A DNA stretch of 56,891 bases from Candidatus Zambryskibacteria bacterium CG10_big_fil_rev_8_21_14_0_10_42_12 (GCA_002787695.1 PCXL01000026.1:1-56891), one strand, 5' to 3'. Numbered from the stretch's first letter, positions 13,841 through 22,279 are shown. Program-made: numbers and translations. Notes: generated by a model not told the origin, from the sequence alone.

Positions 13841-13913
13841 TCCGCCCAGTAGGATTCGAACCTACGACCGTCTGCTTAAAAGGCAGCTGCTCTACCGACT
13901 GAGCTATGGGCGG
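13841..13913 (-). tRNA. tRNA-Lys (TTT)
   Basis: On the minus strand the acceptor CCGCCCA pairs with TGGGCGG, with discriminator A. T8-A9 is followed by the D-stem GCTC/GAGC, the anticodon loop is CTTTTAA (anticodon TTT), and the T-arm is GTAGG TTCGAAT CCTAC. CCA is not encoded. Confidence 0.96.
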
Positions 13914-13951
13914 ATAACAGGCAAAAACATACCAAAAAAATCGACTCACGT

Positions 13952-14665
13952 CTATAAACTAAGCACCCACCTCTCCATCGCTACGGATAAGTCTTCACCT
14001 TCCAAACGTGATGCATGGAGCATTTCAGTAAGACTCCATGGCAATTGTTCCATCTCTGTTTTTGTATACCGAGCGCCTGCATTTTTAGCTTTTGAAAATA
14101 CAAACGGCTTGAGTCCTGTCTCACCTGCATACTTTGCTTTTGCGGCAAGCGCCATAGACTTTGCTTGCCACATAAGAGTGCCTTGGATTTCCTCTGGTGT
14201 TTTTCCTTCTTCTATCGCCTCCAGATATAAAGACCACAGCTTGATTTTGTCTTGAGAGATCAAAGCATCCCCCAATGCAAACACATTAAATTCAGTTTTC
14301 TTTTTCTCTACTACTTCAAACTCTTTTACTTCAAGAGAATACTTTTCAAATAACTTTTTTTCGGGCGCAAGCAGTTTACCTTCAAGTACCACAAACACAG
14401 AGTCAGAATTCTTCATCATCGGTAACAAAGTTTTCATGTATTCTTTGGCGCCATCTTCACCAAAAACATGATCTGCAAAAACAATTTGTTTTTCATAAAA
14501 CAGTCCGGCACCTTGGGAGAGTTCTTCTAACTGCACAATACTGTTGCCATCTGATTTCACCAAGAAAAAAGGAGCATCTGGTCGCTTCTTTTTAAGCGCA
14601 TCAATAAATGTATGCGCCTTGGCGCGAGTTTTTTGTTCATCTGTTCCGAAAAACGTATAGATCAT
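13952..14665 (-). CDS. holA: DNA polymerase III delta subunit-like protein
   Basis: The delta subunit opens the beta clamp during loading. This 237-residue protein has the HolA layout: MIYTFFGTDEQKTR at the start (degenerate nucleotide-binding region), the LEELSQGAGLFYEKQIVFADHV strand pattern, and a C-terminal helical collar with PWSLTEMLHASRLEGEDLSVAMERWVLSL. It is shorter than the roughly 340-residue norm, as is usual in CPR. It starts 1 nt after polA ends, so it belongs to the tsaE-polA-holA unit. Confidence 0.82.
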   Translation of the reverse strand: MIYTFFGTDEQKTRAKAHTFIDALKKKRPDAPFFLVKSDGNSIVQLEELSQGAGLFYEKQIVFADHVFGEDGAKEYMKTLLPMMKNSDSVFVVLEGKLLAPEKKLFEKYSLEVKEFEVVEKKKTEFNVFALGDALISQDKIKLWSLYLEAIEEGKTPEEIQGTLMWQAKSMALAAKAKYAGETGLKPFVFSKAKNAGARYTKTEMEQLPWSLTEMLHASRLEGEDLSVAMERWVLSL

Positions 14666-14666
14666 A

Positions 14667-17018
14667 TTATTTCATCTCACCCCAATTCTGAGCTACCTCT
14701 GACTCGGTCAATATTGGGACACCTTTAAGCTTCTGCTTCTCTACAACACTCTCCATAATTTCTTTTATCACTGGATGAATTTCATCTATCACGTCATCAT
14801 CTACTTCATAAATAATCTCATCATGTACTTGAAGAATAAGCTTCACCTTATCTTTCATATTTCTTTTCTGAAGCTCCGTATCTACTTGGACTTGCGCAAG
14901 CTTTACAATATCTGCTTCTGTTCCTTGAATTGGTGCGTTCATCGCCATACGCTCTGCGGCCGCACGAATAAATGGCAGTTTGGATTTAAGCGCAGGAAAC
15001 CTGCGACGCCTCCCAAACATAGTTTCCGTATATCCGGTACGAGCCGCGTCCTGTTTTACTCCTTCCAAATAGTCCGCAAGTGTTGGATAGGCAGCAAAAT
15101 AGTCATTATAAAATTCCTGCGCTTCCTTTCTGTCTGTCCCTAAATTTTCTCGAAGTGCGTTGACCCCCATGCCATAGAGAATACCGAAGTTAATCACCTT
15201 TGCGCGGCGACGCATCTCTTTATTTACATCTTTCTCCTCTACCCCAAACACGCGTGCGGCAACAGCTGTGTGCACGTCCTTTCCTTCTTTAAAAATGTTT
15301 ATAAATTCTTTGTCTTCTGAGAGAATCGCTGCGATACGTAGCTCTATTTGAGAATAATCGAGTGCGAGCAGTTTCTTGCCTTTAGGCGCAACAAACGCGT
15401 AACGAATCGCACGCCCACTTTCGCCTTTGATAGGAATATTTTGAAGATTTGGATTTTTGGATGCCATACGTCCCGTCGTTGTTCCAGCCTGTAAAAACTC
15501 TGCGTGCAATCGTCCATCTTCCCCGACCATTTGTGGCAATGCATCTATGTACGTACCGAGTAATTTTGATAATTCTCTATGACGCAGAATGAGTTCAATT
15601 ATCGTATGTTGATCCTTCATTTTTTGGAGCTCCGATTCGCGTGTAGATTTTTGACCGGTACTTGTCTTTTTTTGTCTTGGAACAGAAAGTTTTAATTCGT
15701 CAAAGAGAACCTCTGCGAGTTGTTTTGGAGAAGCCACATTAAACTCATGTCCCGCCTGTTTCCAAATTTCTTTTTCAATTTTAGAAAGTTCTTGATGGTA
15801 CTCTTTTGACAATTTTTTCAAATACGCCGTATCAAGTGTCACCCCTATCTCCCCCATTTCTTTCGTAAGTGGAATAAGCGGTTTTTCAATTTCTTCCCAC
15901 ACAAACGTTAATTTTTCATTTCTGATTTGCTCCAACAGTTCCTTGTGCGCCTCAAGAAGTTTTTTCTTTTTTGTAAAACGCAATATATCATCGAGATCCG
16001 GATCAGTCTGCTCGGAATCAAGAAGCCAAAGCATGACCTGCGCTTCTCGGAATTGTTCTTCATCAACTTCTACCTCAGGAATATCTTCTTCTATATGTTT
16101 TGTACCGAGTAATGCATGTACTCTTTGTGGAAGTGTTCTGAACTCAAGTTCCTTAAACAAAGTAATAATTTTTTCGACATCCACTCCCTCTCTCCATTCG
16201 TGTAATGGCATTGAAACTTCGATCGGCGCGTCACGATGAATGGTGCCAAGCATTTTTGAAAATAACGCTTCTTCTTCATTCTCTTTGAGCAAATCGATCA
16301 TGCGCTGCTTGATGCCAACCTTCAGTAATTTTTCTTCATCTTTTTTAAGAATCTTGTAGATATTCTCTATTGTCTTAAACTCTTTTATGAGGTCTGTCGC
16401 GGTTTTTTCTCCAATACCTTTCACCCCGATAATATTATCTGACGGATCACCGCGCAGTCCTTTAAAATCAGGTAAAAACTCCGGGTCAAATCCAAATCGT
16501 TCACGAACAGCTTTTTCATCATAAAGAATTGTATCTTTAATACCTTTTTTGAGAGTAAAGACAACAACTTTGTCATCGTCAACGAGCTGCAGTGTGTCCA
16601 TATCCCCCGATGCAATAATGATCCTCACGTCTTTTTCTTTTTTGAGTTTTTCAACTAAAGTCCCAAGGAGGTCATCTGCTTCAAATCCTTCTTTCTCAAA
16701 ATAAGGAATACTAAATGCATTAAAAATATCGCGTGACCGTTTTATCTGCTCCACGAGTTCATCATCTGTTTTTACACGCCCCGCCTTATATCCATCATAC
16801 GCTGCATGGCGATATGTTGGTTTAGGTAAATCATAACAAGCATAAATGGCGTACGGTTTAAACTCCTGAAGGATTGATATAAGCATCATGGAGAGACCGT
16901 AGAGTGCTCCTGTTGGTTCTCCATTACTTGAAGCAAAGTCAGGTAACGCGTGGTAGGCACGATGAATAATCGCGTGCGTATCGAGAAGTACAATATTTTT
17001 CTTATTCGTCTTTGCCAT
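14667..17018 (-). CDS. polA: DNA polymerase I lacking a 3'-5' exonuclease domain
   Basis: This is a 783-residue family A polymerase. Residues 1-290 form the 5' nuclease (LLDTHAIIHRAYHAL, EADDLLGTL, GDMDTLQL, GLRGDPSDNIIGVKGIGEKTA). Residues about 400-783 form the polymerase, with TTTGRMASKNPNLQNIP, LDYSQIELRIAA (motif A), RRRAKVINFGILYGM (motif B, Phe selecting dNTPs) and LQVHDEIIYEV (motif C). The linker between them is only about 100 residues, with no DxE exonuclease motif, so proofreading is absent. The start overlaps tsaE by 17 nt. Confidence 0.95.
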   Translation of the reverse strand: MAKTNKKNIVLLDTHAIIHRAYHALPDFASSNGEPTGALYGLSMMLISILQEFKPYAIYACYDLPKPTYRHAAYDGYKAGRVKTDDELVEQIKRSRDIFNAFSIPYFEKEGFEADDLLGTLVEKLKKEKDVRIIIASGDMDTLQLVDDDKVVVFTLKKGIKDTILYDEKAVRERFGFDPEFLPDFKGLRGDPSDNIIGVKGIGEKTATDLIKEFKTIENIYKILKKDEEKLLKVGIKQRMIDLLKENEEEALFSKMLGTIHRDAPIEVSMPLHEWREGVDVEKIITLFKELEFRTLPQRVHALLGTKHIEEDIPEVEVDEEQFREAQVMLWLLDSEQTDPDLDDILRFTKKKKLLEAHKELLEQIRNEKLTFVWEEIEKPLIPLTKEMGEIGVTLDTAYLKKLSKEYHQELSKIEKEIWKQAGHEFNVASPKQLAEVLFDELKLSVPRQKKTSTGQKSTRESELQKMKDQHTIIELILRHRELSKLLGTYIDALPQMVGEDGRLHAEFLQAGTTTGRMASKNPNLQNIPIKGESGRAIRYAFVAPKGKKLLALDYSQIELRIAAILSEDKEFINIFKEGKDVHTAVAARVFGVEEKDVNKEMRRRAKVINFGILYGMGVNALRENLGTDRKEAQEFYNDYFAAYPTLADYLEGVKQDAARTGYTETMFGRRRRFPALKSKLPFIRAAAERMAMNAPIQGTEADIVKLAQVQVDTELQKRNMKDKVKLILQVHDEIIYEVDDDVIDEIHPVIKEIMESVVEKQKLKGVPILTESEVAQNWGEMK

Positions 17019-17448
17019 AAAAAGTTAGTTTTCGTGTTGTGGGATCTATGGTTTCAAATACAATTTTTCTCGTGGCTTTTGGCAATATTGATTCGATTTT
17101 TTCGGGCCATTCTATCAAAACAAGATTATTTTTGTCCGCAAGTGTGTCTTTAAACTTGAGTGGCTTCATATCTTCCCCCTTCTCAAGTCGATATGCGTCT
17201 ATATGTACAAGGGTTTTAAATCCATGAAAATCTATGTCATAGTTTTTTTGTATAACAAATGTCGGACTTGTTATCTCTCCAGTGACTCCTAAAACTCGTG
17301 CCACCTCTTTTACAAATGCTGTTTTGCCAGCACCCAAATTCCCTGAAAGTCCGACAACAACCGCTTTCTCTTCAGGATCTAGGTCACGCAGAAATTCCTC
17401 AGCTGTTTTATTAAGTTCTTCGATATGCGCCACTCGTACCTCTTTCAT
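17002..17448 (-). CDS. tsaE: tRNA t6A biosynthesis ATPase TsaE
   Basis: TsaE is the ATPase partner of TsaB and TsaD in forming t6A37 on tRNAs that read ANN codons. This 148-residue protein has the Walker A motif LSGNLGAGKTAFVKEVAR (about residues 34-51), the ITSPTFVIQKNY segment, the Asp-Tyr of HIDAYRLEK, and LIEWPEKIE near residue 112. Its ATG is preceded at 6 nt by TAGAAT, a possible leaderless promoter. tsaB and tsaD are not in this window. Confidence 0.93.
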   Translation of the reverse strand: MKEVRVAHIEELNKTAEEFLRDLDPEEKAVVVGLSGNLGAGKTAFVKEVARVLGVTGEITSPTFVIQKNYDIDFHGFKTLVHIDAYRLEKGEDMKPLKFKDTLADKNNLVLIEWPEKIESILPKATRKIVFETIDPTTRKLTFYGKDE

Positions 17449-17476
17449 GGGGGTATTCTACCATTTTCAGACATGG

Positions 17477-17518
17477 AAAAACCTCCGCCTCCCGAATATA
17501 AAATTCGAGTGGCGGAGG
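17477..17518 (-). terminator. rho-independent terminator of the lipoprotein gene
   Basis: On the minus strand CCTCCGCC pairs with GGCGGAGG and an inner ATTCGAG-type stem extends the hairpin; it is followed by TTTTTCC. It lies between the lipoprotein gene and tsaE. Confidence 0.85.
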
Positions 17519-17540
17519 CCGGTTGCGGGGAAATGAGTTG

Positions 17541-18218
17541 TTATCGTACACGGATCACCCCTTGATCCGAGTACGTTCGGCCGCTCCTGTCGTAGTATCG
17601 GCGGGGTGGACTGGCGAGAGGGGTTTGACGCAGGTTGATAACCCAATTTCTCCCCTCGTTTCGCTGCCACCCACCATACCCATAAGAAGCGTTCAGAAAA
17701 GCCGATGGTGATCTGTCCGTATAGGTAGTAAAACCAATCCGGCCAGTCGCCACAAAGAAGACCTGCACGCTCCTACTGCCGAGCCTACGCTCAAACAGAG
17801 ACAGTGACGCACCAGGACACAGGTTGGCGACGATCGTTTGTACACCGCCAGCCGTAACCTTTGGTTCGTGCTTACGGAGTTTCAAGGTCCGTCGCGGAGA
17901 CTCCGAAATGATGCGAATGTTCACATTGACCCCCTCTGATGGGTTTGTGACGTTAAACAGTGCGGCCGATTGCCACGACCCGCGGGTCGTGAGACCTGCA
18001 TGATATGGGTTCACCCACACAGGATCCGAACAGTCAGGGTGGTGAACTGGTGAGAGGCCGAGATAATACATATCATCGGTCGTCTGCTCACTAACCACCT
18101 CATTGGTTACAACCTGTGTAGGCGCCATCGGCACGGTGGTTCCAGGTCTATTTCGCCCGCCCGCACACCCGATGGCCAAAAGGCAGACAAAGAGAATAAG
18201 AACAATTTTGGTGCGCAT
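17541..18218 (-). CDS. hypothetical lipoprotein
   Basis: This 225-residue protein begins MRTKIVLILFVCLLAIGC, a lipoprotein signal with the lipobox LAIGC (lipidated Cys near residue 18). The mature protein is beta-rich with few Cys residues, a basic SESPRRTLKLRKHEPKV segment in the middle and a Tyr/Gly/Arg-rich tail. No family is recognised. The start at 18218 is fixed by AGGAGG 9 nt upstream; the longer upstream frame would overlap the promoter. It is a GC-rich lone gene with its own promoter and terminator. Confidence 0.78.
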   Translation of the reverse strand: MRTKIVLILFVCLLAIGCAGGRNRPGTTVPMAPTQVVTNEVVSEQTTDDMYYLGLSPVHHPDCSDPVWVNPYHAGLTTRGSWQSAALFNVTNPSEGVNVNIRIISESPRRTLKLRKHEPKVTAGGVQTIVANLCPGASLSLFERRLGSRSVQVFFVATGRIGFTTYTDRSPSAFLNASYGYGGWQRNEGRNWVINLRQTPLASPPRRYYDRSGRTYSDQGVIRVR

Positions 18219-18243
18219 GGCGCGATTCCTCCTTTCTGTATTT

Positions 18244-18272
18244 CTTATATCACATATTTGTACTTGCGTCAA
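18244..18272 (-). promoter_or_regulatory. sigma70-type promoter for the lipoprotein gene
   Basis: On the minus strand TTGACG (18267-18272) and TATAAG (18244-18249) are 17 bp apart. The mRNA would start about 20 nt before the ATG and include the AGGAGG site. Confidence 0.7.
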
Positions 18273-18285
18273 TGGTTTGTGTGTT

Positions 18286-18325
18286 TTCTACAACCTACTC
18301 CCTACAACCTACAACCTATTCCTGT
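18286..18325. repeat. degenerate short-word repeat (TACAACCTA family)
   Basis: Four near copies of CTACAACCTA occur just upstream of the pilB-like gene. The inverse word (TAGGTTGTAGG) recurs at 50643-50688 upstream of the helicase gene. Confidence 0.7.
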
Positions 18326-18338
18326 TACGATTAGATGC

Positions 18339-20015
18339 ATGGTAATCAACTTTAACGAAGACAGACAATCTCAGCGCATCTCAGAGCTCCGGAGGCGTGA
18401 GGAAGAAAACCTCACCAAAATGCTCGCTCATAAATACAATCTCCCCTACCTTGATCTCTCTCAAGCTCCCGTAAACATTGATGCACTTCGCATCATTCCT
18501 GAAAAAACATCGCGCGAAGCATTCATCGTGGCGCTCGATGAGACAGACAAGCGCGTACAAATAGCAATACTCACCCCAGCCAATGAGAAAACAAAAGAGG
18601 TACTACAAAATCTGGAACAGCGACGATATATACCCGAAGTATTTATGGTATCCAAATCAAGTCTGGAACATGTATGGAAACGATACAGCGAGTTGTCGTA
18701 CGCTTCGGAAACGAAAGGAGGTGCGATCGATATTTCGAGTGATCAGATCACTGATTTGGTTGCCAATGTGAAAAAATTCGAAGACATCATTACCCTCATA
18801 GATCAAACACTGAAAGAAAAGAAGAGTTATCGCATCTCGCGCATACTCGAAATCATTGTGGCAGGAGCGATCGCACTCAATGCATCAGACGTACATATAG
18901 AGCCAGAAGAAGACTATGTGCGTCTGCGTTATCGACTCGACGGCACACTCACCAATGTTTTGAACTTTGATTTTGATACCTATAAACTCCTGGGTTCCCG
19001 CATCAAACTCATTTCCAATTTGAAACTAAACATTAAAGACGAAGCGCAGGACGGTCGTTTCTCAATCAATCTTGATGACATGGATATAGAGGTGCGCACC
19101 TCTGTGCTCCCTGGCGCATATGCTGAATCAATCGTGCTTCGTATTTTGAATCCAAACAATATTGCTGTATCTCTTGATGAGCTCGGTATCAATAACAAAT
19201 TGCTTGAAGTAATGAAGCGAGAGATTAGTAAACCAAACGGCATGATCCTCACCACCGGTCCGACAGGTTCTGGAAAAACCACTACACTGTACGCTTTTCT
19301 TAAAACAGTGCACGAGCCAGGGGTTAAAATAATTACCATCGAAGATCCTATCGAGTACCATCTTCCAGGCATTGTACAAACTCAGGCAGACAAAGATGGT
19401 GAATATACCTTCGCAAACGGTCTTCGCTCGAGTCTCCGCCAAGATCCGGACGTTATTATGATTGGTGAAATTAGAGACAGTGAGACAGCACGTATCGCAG
19501 TCAATGCGGCACTCACTGGACATATTGTTTTTTCAACTCTACACACCAATACGGCAGCCGGCACCTTCCCTCGCCTTATTGATCTTGGAGTCGATTCAAA
19601 AATCATAAGCTCAGCTCTTAATCTCGCTATTGCACAGCGCCTTGTACGAAAACTGTGTCCGCATTGTAAAAAACAAGTTGTACCAGATGAAAAAACAAAA
19701 GCACGTATTCAAACAGTGCTTGTAGGTATTACCGACAAAACATATATAGAAGGAGTTCAAAGAGAGCATATCTGGGAACCGGTTGGGTGCCCAGAGTGTA
19801 ACAATATTGGATACAAAGGACGTATCGGTGTATTTGAAGCCATCATTGCCGATGAGACACTTGAAAAACTACTCACTTCGTACCCAAGTGAACGGGAAAT
19901 CTTTGAAGGAACTCGCCACCAAAATCTTCTTTCCATGGCAGAAGATGGTGTTATTAAAATCCTGCAAGGAGTTACCTCTCTAGCGGAGCTTGAACGCGTA
20001 GTGGAGATTGAATAA
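18339..20015 (+). CDS. type IV pilus assembly/type II secretion ATPase (PilB/GspE family)
   Basis: This 558-residue secretion ATPase powers pilus extension or pseudopilus assembly. The N-terminal MshE-like domain is followed by the core: ASDVHIEPEED, Walker A TGPTGSGKTTTLYAFL (about residues 303-318), the Asp box TIEDPIEYHLPG, Walker B DVIMIGEIRD, the His box HIVFSTLHTN, and a zinc-binding tetracysteine (CPHC near 439, CPEC near 484). I chose ATG 18339 because the upstream extension is encoded by a low-complexity repeat. It is likely to work with the pseudopilin at 3650; other pilus genes are outside the window. Confidence 0.93.
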   Translation: MVINFNEDRQSQRISELRRREEENLTKMLAHKYNLPYLDLSQAPVNIDALRIIPEKTSREAFIVALDETDKRVQIAILTPANEKTKEVLQNLEQRRYIPEVFMVSKSSLEHVWKRYSELSYASETKGGAIDISSDQITDLVANVKKFEDIITLIDQTLKEKKSYRISRILEIIVAGAIALNASDVHIEPEEDYVRLRYRLDGTLTNVLNFDFDTYKLLGSRIKLISNLKLNIKDEAQDGRFSINLDDMDIEVRTSVLPGAYAESIVLRILNPNNIAVSLDELGINNKLLEVMKREISKPNGMILTTGPTGSGKTTTLYAFLKTVHEPGVKIITIEDPIEYHLPGIVQTQADKDGEYTFANGLRSSLRQDPDVIMIGEIRDSETARIAVNAALTGHIVFSTLHTNTAAGTFPRLIDLGVDSKIISSALNLAIAQRLVRKLCPHCKKQVVPDEKTKARIQTVLVGITDKTYIEGVQREHIWEPVGCPECNNIGYKGRIGVFEAIIADETLEKLLTSYPSEREIFEGTRHQNLLSMAEDGVIKILQGVTSLAELERVVEIE

Positions 20016-20094
20016 AGCAGTCAGGGGTCACAAGTCATTAGTTGAAAGTTTTGATACTTGATTTTTTATATAATATATGCTATAATATTATAAG

Positions 20095-20493
20095 ATGCAG
20101 TGGATAAAACCTCGCTTTCGTGACGAATTTGGGGAGTTCCAAAGGATCTCAAAACACTTTGGAATTCCACTCTGGAAGCTTCTCTACTGGTTCTTCATGG
20201 GAAGAATGGTGAGACTTTCAGATAACGTTTGGTCAGCTATGGAAAACACTGATTCTTGGGACACTACGACTCTTGAATCAGTTCGTTACCACGCTGACCA
20301 CATCGGGCGAGATGTAGAGAGGATACTCTCTGCACTTTCCAACCCACACGGACAACTGCCTGTTCCGGTCGTACTCTGTCTCCCAGACGGACGATACCAT
20401 TTAGTTGCCGGTAACACGCGACTCATGGTAAGTCGAGCATTGGGCATCAAGCCGACAGTGCTCGTGATCGGACATCACACGCCTGTCGAGTAA
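20095..20493 (+). CDS. small ParB/sulfiredoxin-fold domain protein
   Basis: This 132-residue protein has a basic N-terminus. Its C-terminal half (about residues 80-130) has LPVPVVLCLPDGRYHLVAGNTRLMVSRALGIKPTVLVIG, a clear ParB/Srx-like pattern in which the GNTRL loop takes the place of the GxxR nucleotide-binding motif. CTP-hydrolysing ParB or a ParB-like nuclease are both possible, but there is no DNA-binding HTH, so chromosome partitioning is unlikely. -35 TTGATT and -10 TATAAT lie just upstream, with the ATG 8 nt after the -10. It is a lone gene with its own terminator. Confidence 0.7.
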   Translation: MQWIKPRFRDEFGEFQRISKHFGIPLWKLLYWFFMGRMVRLSDNVWSAMENTDSWDTTTLESVRYHADHIGRDVERILSALSNPHGQLPVPVVLCLPDGRYHLVAGNTRLMVSRALGIKPTVLVIGHHTPVE

Positions 20494-20528
20494 TCTTGAT
20501 TAGAAATATTCAAGTACTCGGCAGGCGT
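20478..20528 (+). terminator. long hairpin overlapping the stop codon of the ParB-like gene
   Basis: The 14-nt arms 20478-20491 and 20515-20528 (one mismatch) enclose a second small stem. The 5' arm covers the last codons, and TTTAAA follows the 3' arm. Confidence 0.65.
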
Positions 20529-20641
20529 TTAAACGTGTCAAGCTTATTTTAAGTTGTGACATTTATTTGAGAAAAAATAAAACCTGTCGCAGAACCGTTT
20601 TTCCTATTGCCTCCCCTTTTTAAATATGAATAATGAGATTG

Positions 20642-20828
20642 GGCAGTGTTCACATTCTCGACACAAAAAAATACAGAGAAAAAATATGCTCGTCCGCCAA
20701 AACATTATAATTTCGGCTACAACACTACGCTTCGCCCTCCACCGATGCACAACATCGTCTCGGGTTCCAGCTTGTGTTTCGCTCAAAATTCTAATATTTT
20801 GTTCGAACGCGAGAATATGAACACAGCC
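20642..20828. repeat. 187-bp element with terminal inverted repeats (family E, copy 1)
   Basis: The 19-nt ends (20642-20660 and 20810-20828) are inverted with two mismatches. Internal marks are GCTTCG at offset 87, a CGATG/CATCG hairpin at 20743-20757, TCCAGCTTG at offset 124 and TTCGAA near the right end. The element at 54380-54568 shares length, ends and motif offsets. Confidence 0.65.
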
Positions 20829-20845
20829 TTAGAAATTGAAATTTA

Positions 20846-21000
20846 TTCAAAACAAAAATCTCTAAACAACGCTTTTGATATAATAAAAGACCAAAGCCAA
20901 GCCAAGCTCTCAGGATAGCTCCAGCATGTCCGCCAAGGCGGACAAACCAGAACGTCCTCGTTGAAAGGCCCGTAAGTTGTTTAGAGATTTTTGTTTTGAA
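20846..21000. repeat. 155-bp element bounded by 25-bp perfect inverted repeats
   Basis: The arms 20846-20870 and 20976-21000 are exact reverse complements over 25 bases. The 105-bp interior is GC-richer than the arms. It has a TATAAT at 20878-20883 directed to the right and a perfect 8-bp palindrome TGTCCGCC-AA-GGCGGACA at 20927-20944. It could be a miniature mobile element or the gene of a small structured RNA. Confidence 0.8.
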
Positions 21001-21156
21001 GCACATGCTTCAACAAAACCTATTTAAATAATAAAAACTCGGACAGATATACACCGTCTCGAATCTGACACTATTGTATCAGATTTTATATATTTGTCAA
21101 TAGTCTTCAAAGAACTCTCTGTAGGGCGATATTTTACATATTCATAAAAAATCCGC

Positions 21157-21257
21157 AACCCAGCACCACTTTTATAGGCTTATTTCTGGCTCTACAAACA
21201 AAAACTTAGTGCTTTATAAAAATAGTACAATTAAAAATGTAAAAGTGGTGCTGGGTT
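21157..21257. repeat. 18-bp perfect inverted repeat flanking the ruvB promoter region
   Basis: The arms 21157-21174 and 21240-21257 are exact reverse complements separated by 65 AT-rich bases. The right arm ends two bases before the ruvB -10 box. Confidence 0.8.
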
Positions 21258-21259
21258 GT

Positions 21260-21265
21260 TATACT
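21260..21265 (+). promoter_or_regulatory. -10 box of a leaderless ruvB promoter
   Basis: TATACT is followed by 6 nt and the ruvB ATG at 21272. The position where a -35 box would fall is inside the 18-bp inverted repeat. Confidence 0.6.
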
Positions 21266-21271
21266 TACAGT

Positions 21272-22279
21272 ATGGAAGAAAACGCTTTGGAACAAAACGA
21301 TATTGAAGTGGTTCTCGACAGAGAGCTGCGCCCTAGTACGTGGGATGAGTATATAGGTCAAGAACAGATAAAGCAGAACCTTCATATCCTCCTTTCTGCG
21401 GCAAAAGAGCGCAACCACAGCCCTGAACATATTCTTTTTTATGGTCCTCCTGGCCTCGGTAAAACAACGTTGGCACACCTTGTGGCAAAGGAAGTTGGCG
21501 CAAATCTAAAAGTAACCTCTGGACCAGCCATCGAAAAGGTGGGAGATCTTGCGTCTGTCCTTACCAATCTTTTACCTGGAGATATTCTTTTTATTGATGA
21601 AATACATCGTCTTAATAAAGCTATTGAAGAGGTTCTCTACCCTGCTATGGAATCTGGTGTACTCGACATAATCATAGGTAAAGGACCTTCCGCTCGAACC
21701 ATTCAACTCGATCTGCCCCCTTTCACCCTTATTGCGGCAACTACACGCGTAGCCCTCGTTTCTTCTCCACTCCGGAGCCGTTTTTCAGGCGGTGTCCATC
21801 AGCTTGAGTTTTATACCGATGAGGAGATTTCGAAAATCATAAACCGATCAGCAAAAGTATTGGGTATCGCTCTCACCAGAGAATCTGCAATGGAAATTGC
21901 CAAAAGAAGTCGTTACACACCAAGAACTGCAAATTATTTTTTGAAACGCATTCGCGACTACGCACAGGTGCATAAAAAAGATATTGCTCCACCACTGGTG
22001 CATGAAGCACTCGAACTTTTGGGTATCGACCATAAAGGTCTTACAGGAGCAGATAGACGTCTCTTAGAGACGGTAGCAACTAAATTTAATGGAGGACCGG
22101 TGGGGCTCAATTCTATAGCCGCAGCGCTCTCCGAAGATCAAGTAACGATAGAGGAATTTAACGAACCATACCTGATTCAGATCGGCTTTTTAGATCGCAC
22201 CAATCGTGGTCGCATTCTTACACCACACGCGTATGAACATTTAGGCCTAGAAGTACCTGTAAACAGGACACTTCTATAA
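21272..22279 (+). CDS. ruvB: Holliday junction branch migration ATPase RuvB
   Basis: RuvB is the hexameric AAA+ motor that drives branch migration with RuvA. This 335-residue protein has the family start (LRPSTWDEYIGQEQIKQNL), Walker A FYGPPGLGKTTLAHLVA (about residues 57-73), Walker B ILFIDEIHRLN, sensor I AATTR, the arginine finger in SPLRSRF, and the C-terminal winged-helix domain (RRLLETVATKFNGGPVGLNSIAAAL). ATG 21272 follows the -10 box by 6 nt; the longer frame would start inside the inverted repeat. Confidence 0.97.
   Translation: MEENALEQNDIEVVLDRELRPSTWDEYIGQEQIKQNLHILLSAAKERNHSPEHILFYGPPGLGKTTLAHLVAKEVGANLKVTSGPAIEKVGDLASVLTNLLPGDILFIDEIHRLNKAIEEVLYPAMESGVLDIIIGKGPSARTIQLDLPPFTLIAATTRVALVSSPLRSRFSGGVHQLEFYTDEEISKIINRSAKVLGIALTRESAMEIAKRSRYTPRTANYFLKRIRDYAQVHKKDIAPPLVHEALELLGIDHKGLTGADRRLLETVATKFNGGPVGLNSIAAALSEDQVTIEEFNEPYLIQIGFLDRTNRGRILTPHAYEHLGLEVPVNRTLL

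Larger units (their letters stand above)
20529..21271. other. 0.74-kb gene-free region made of inverted-repeat elements
   Basis: No credible gene is present; the small open frames change composition abruptly and lack start signals. The region consists of three successive inverted-repeat units (20642-20828, 20846-21000, 21157-21257) plus a short stem at 21062-21085, ending at the ruvB promoter. Confidence 0.7.

Noticed and set aside
20626-20918. Two short plus-strand frames in the region before ruvB
   Set aside because: They run across the borders of two inverted-repeat elements and have no ribosome site or recognisable product.
20885-20980. Transcribed part of the 25-bp inverted-repeat element as a known small RNA such as SRP RNA
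   Set aside because: The conserved SRP domain IV sequence is absent and the secondary structure does not fit SRP or 6S RNA.
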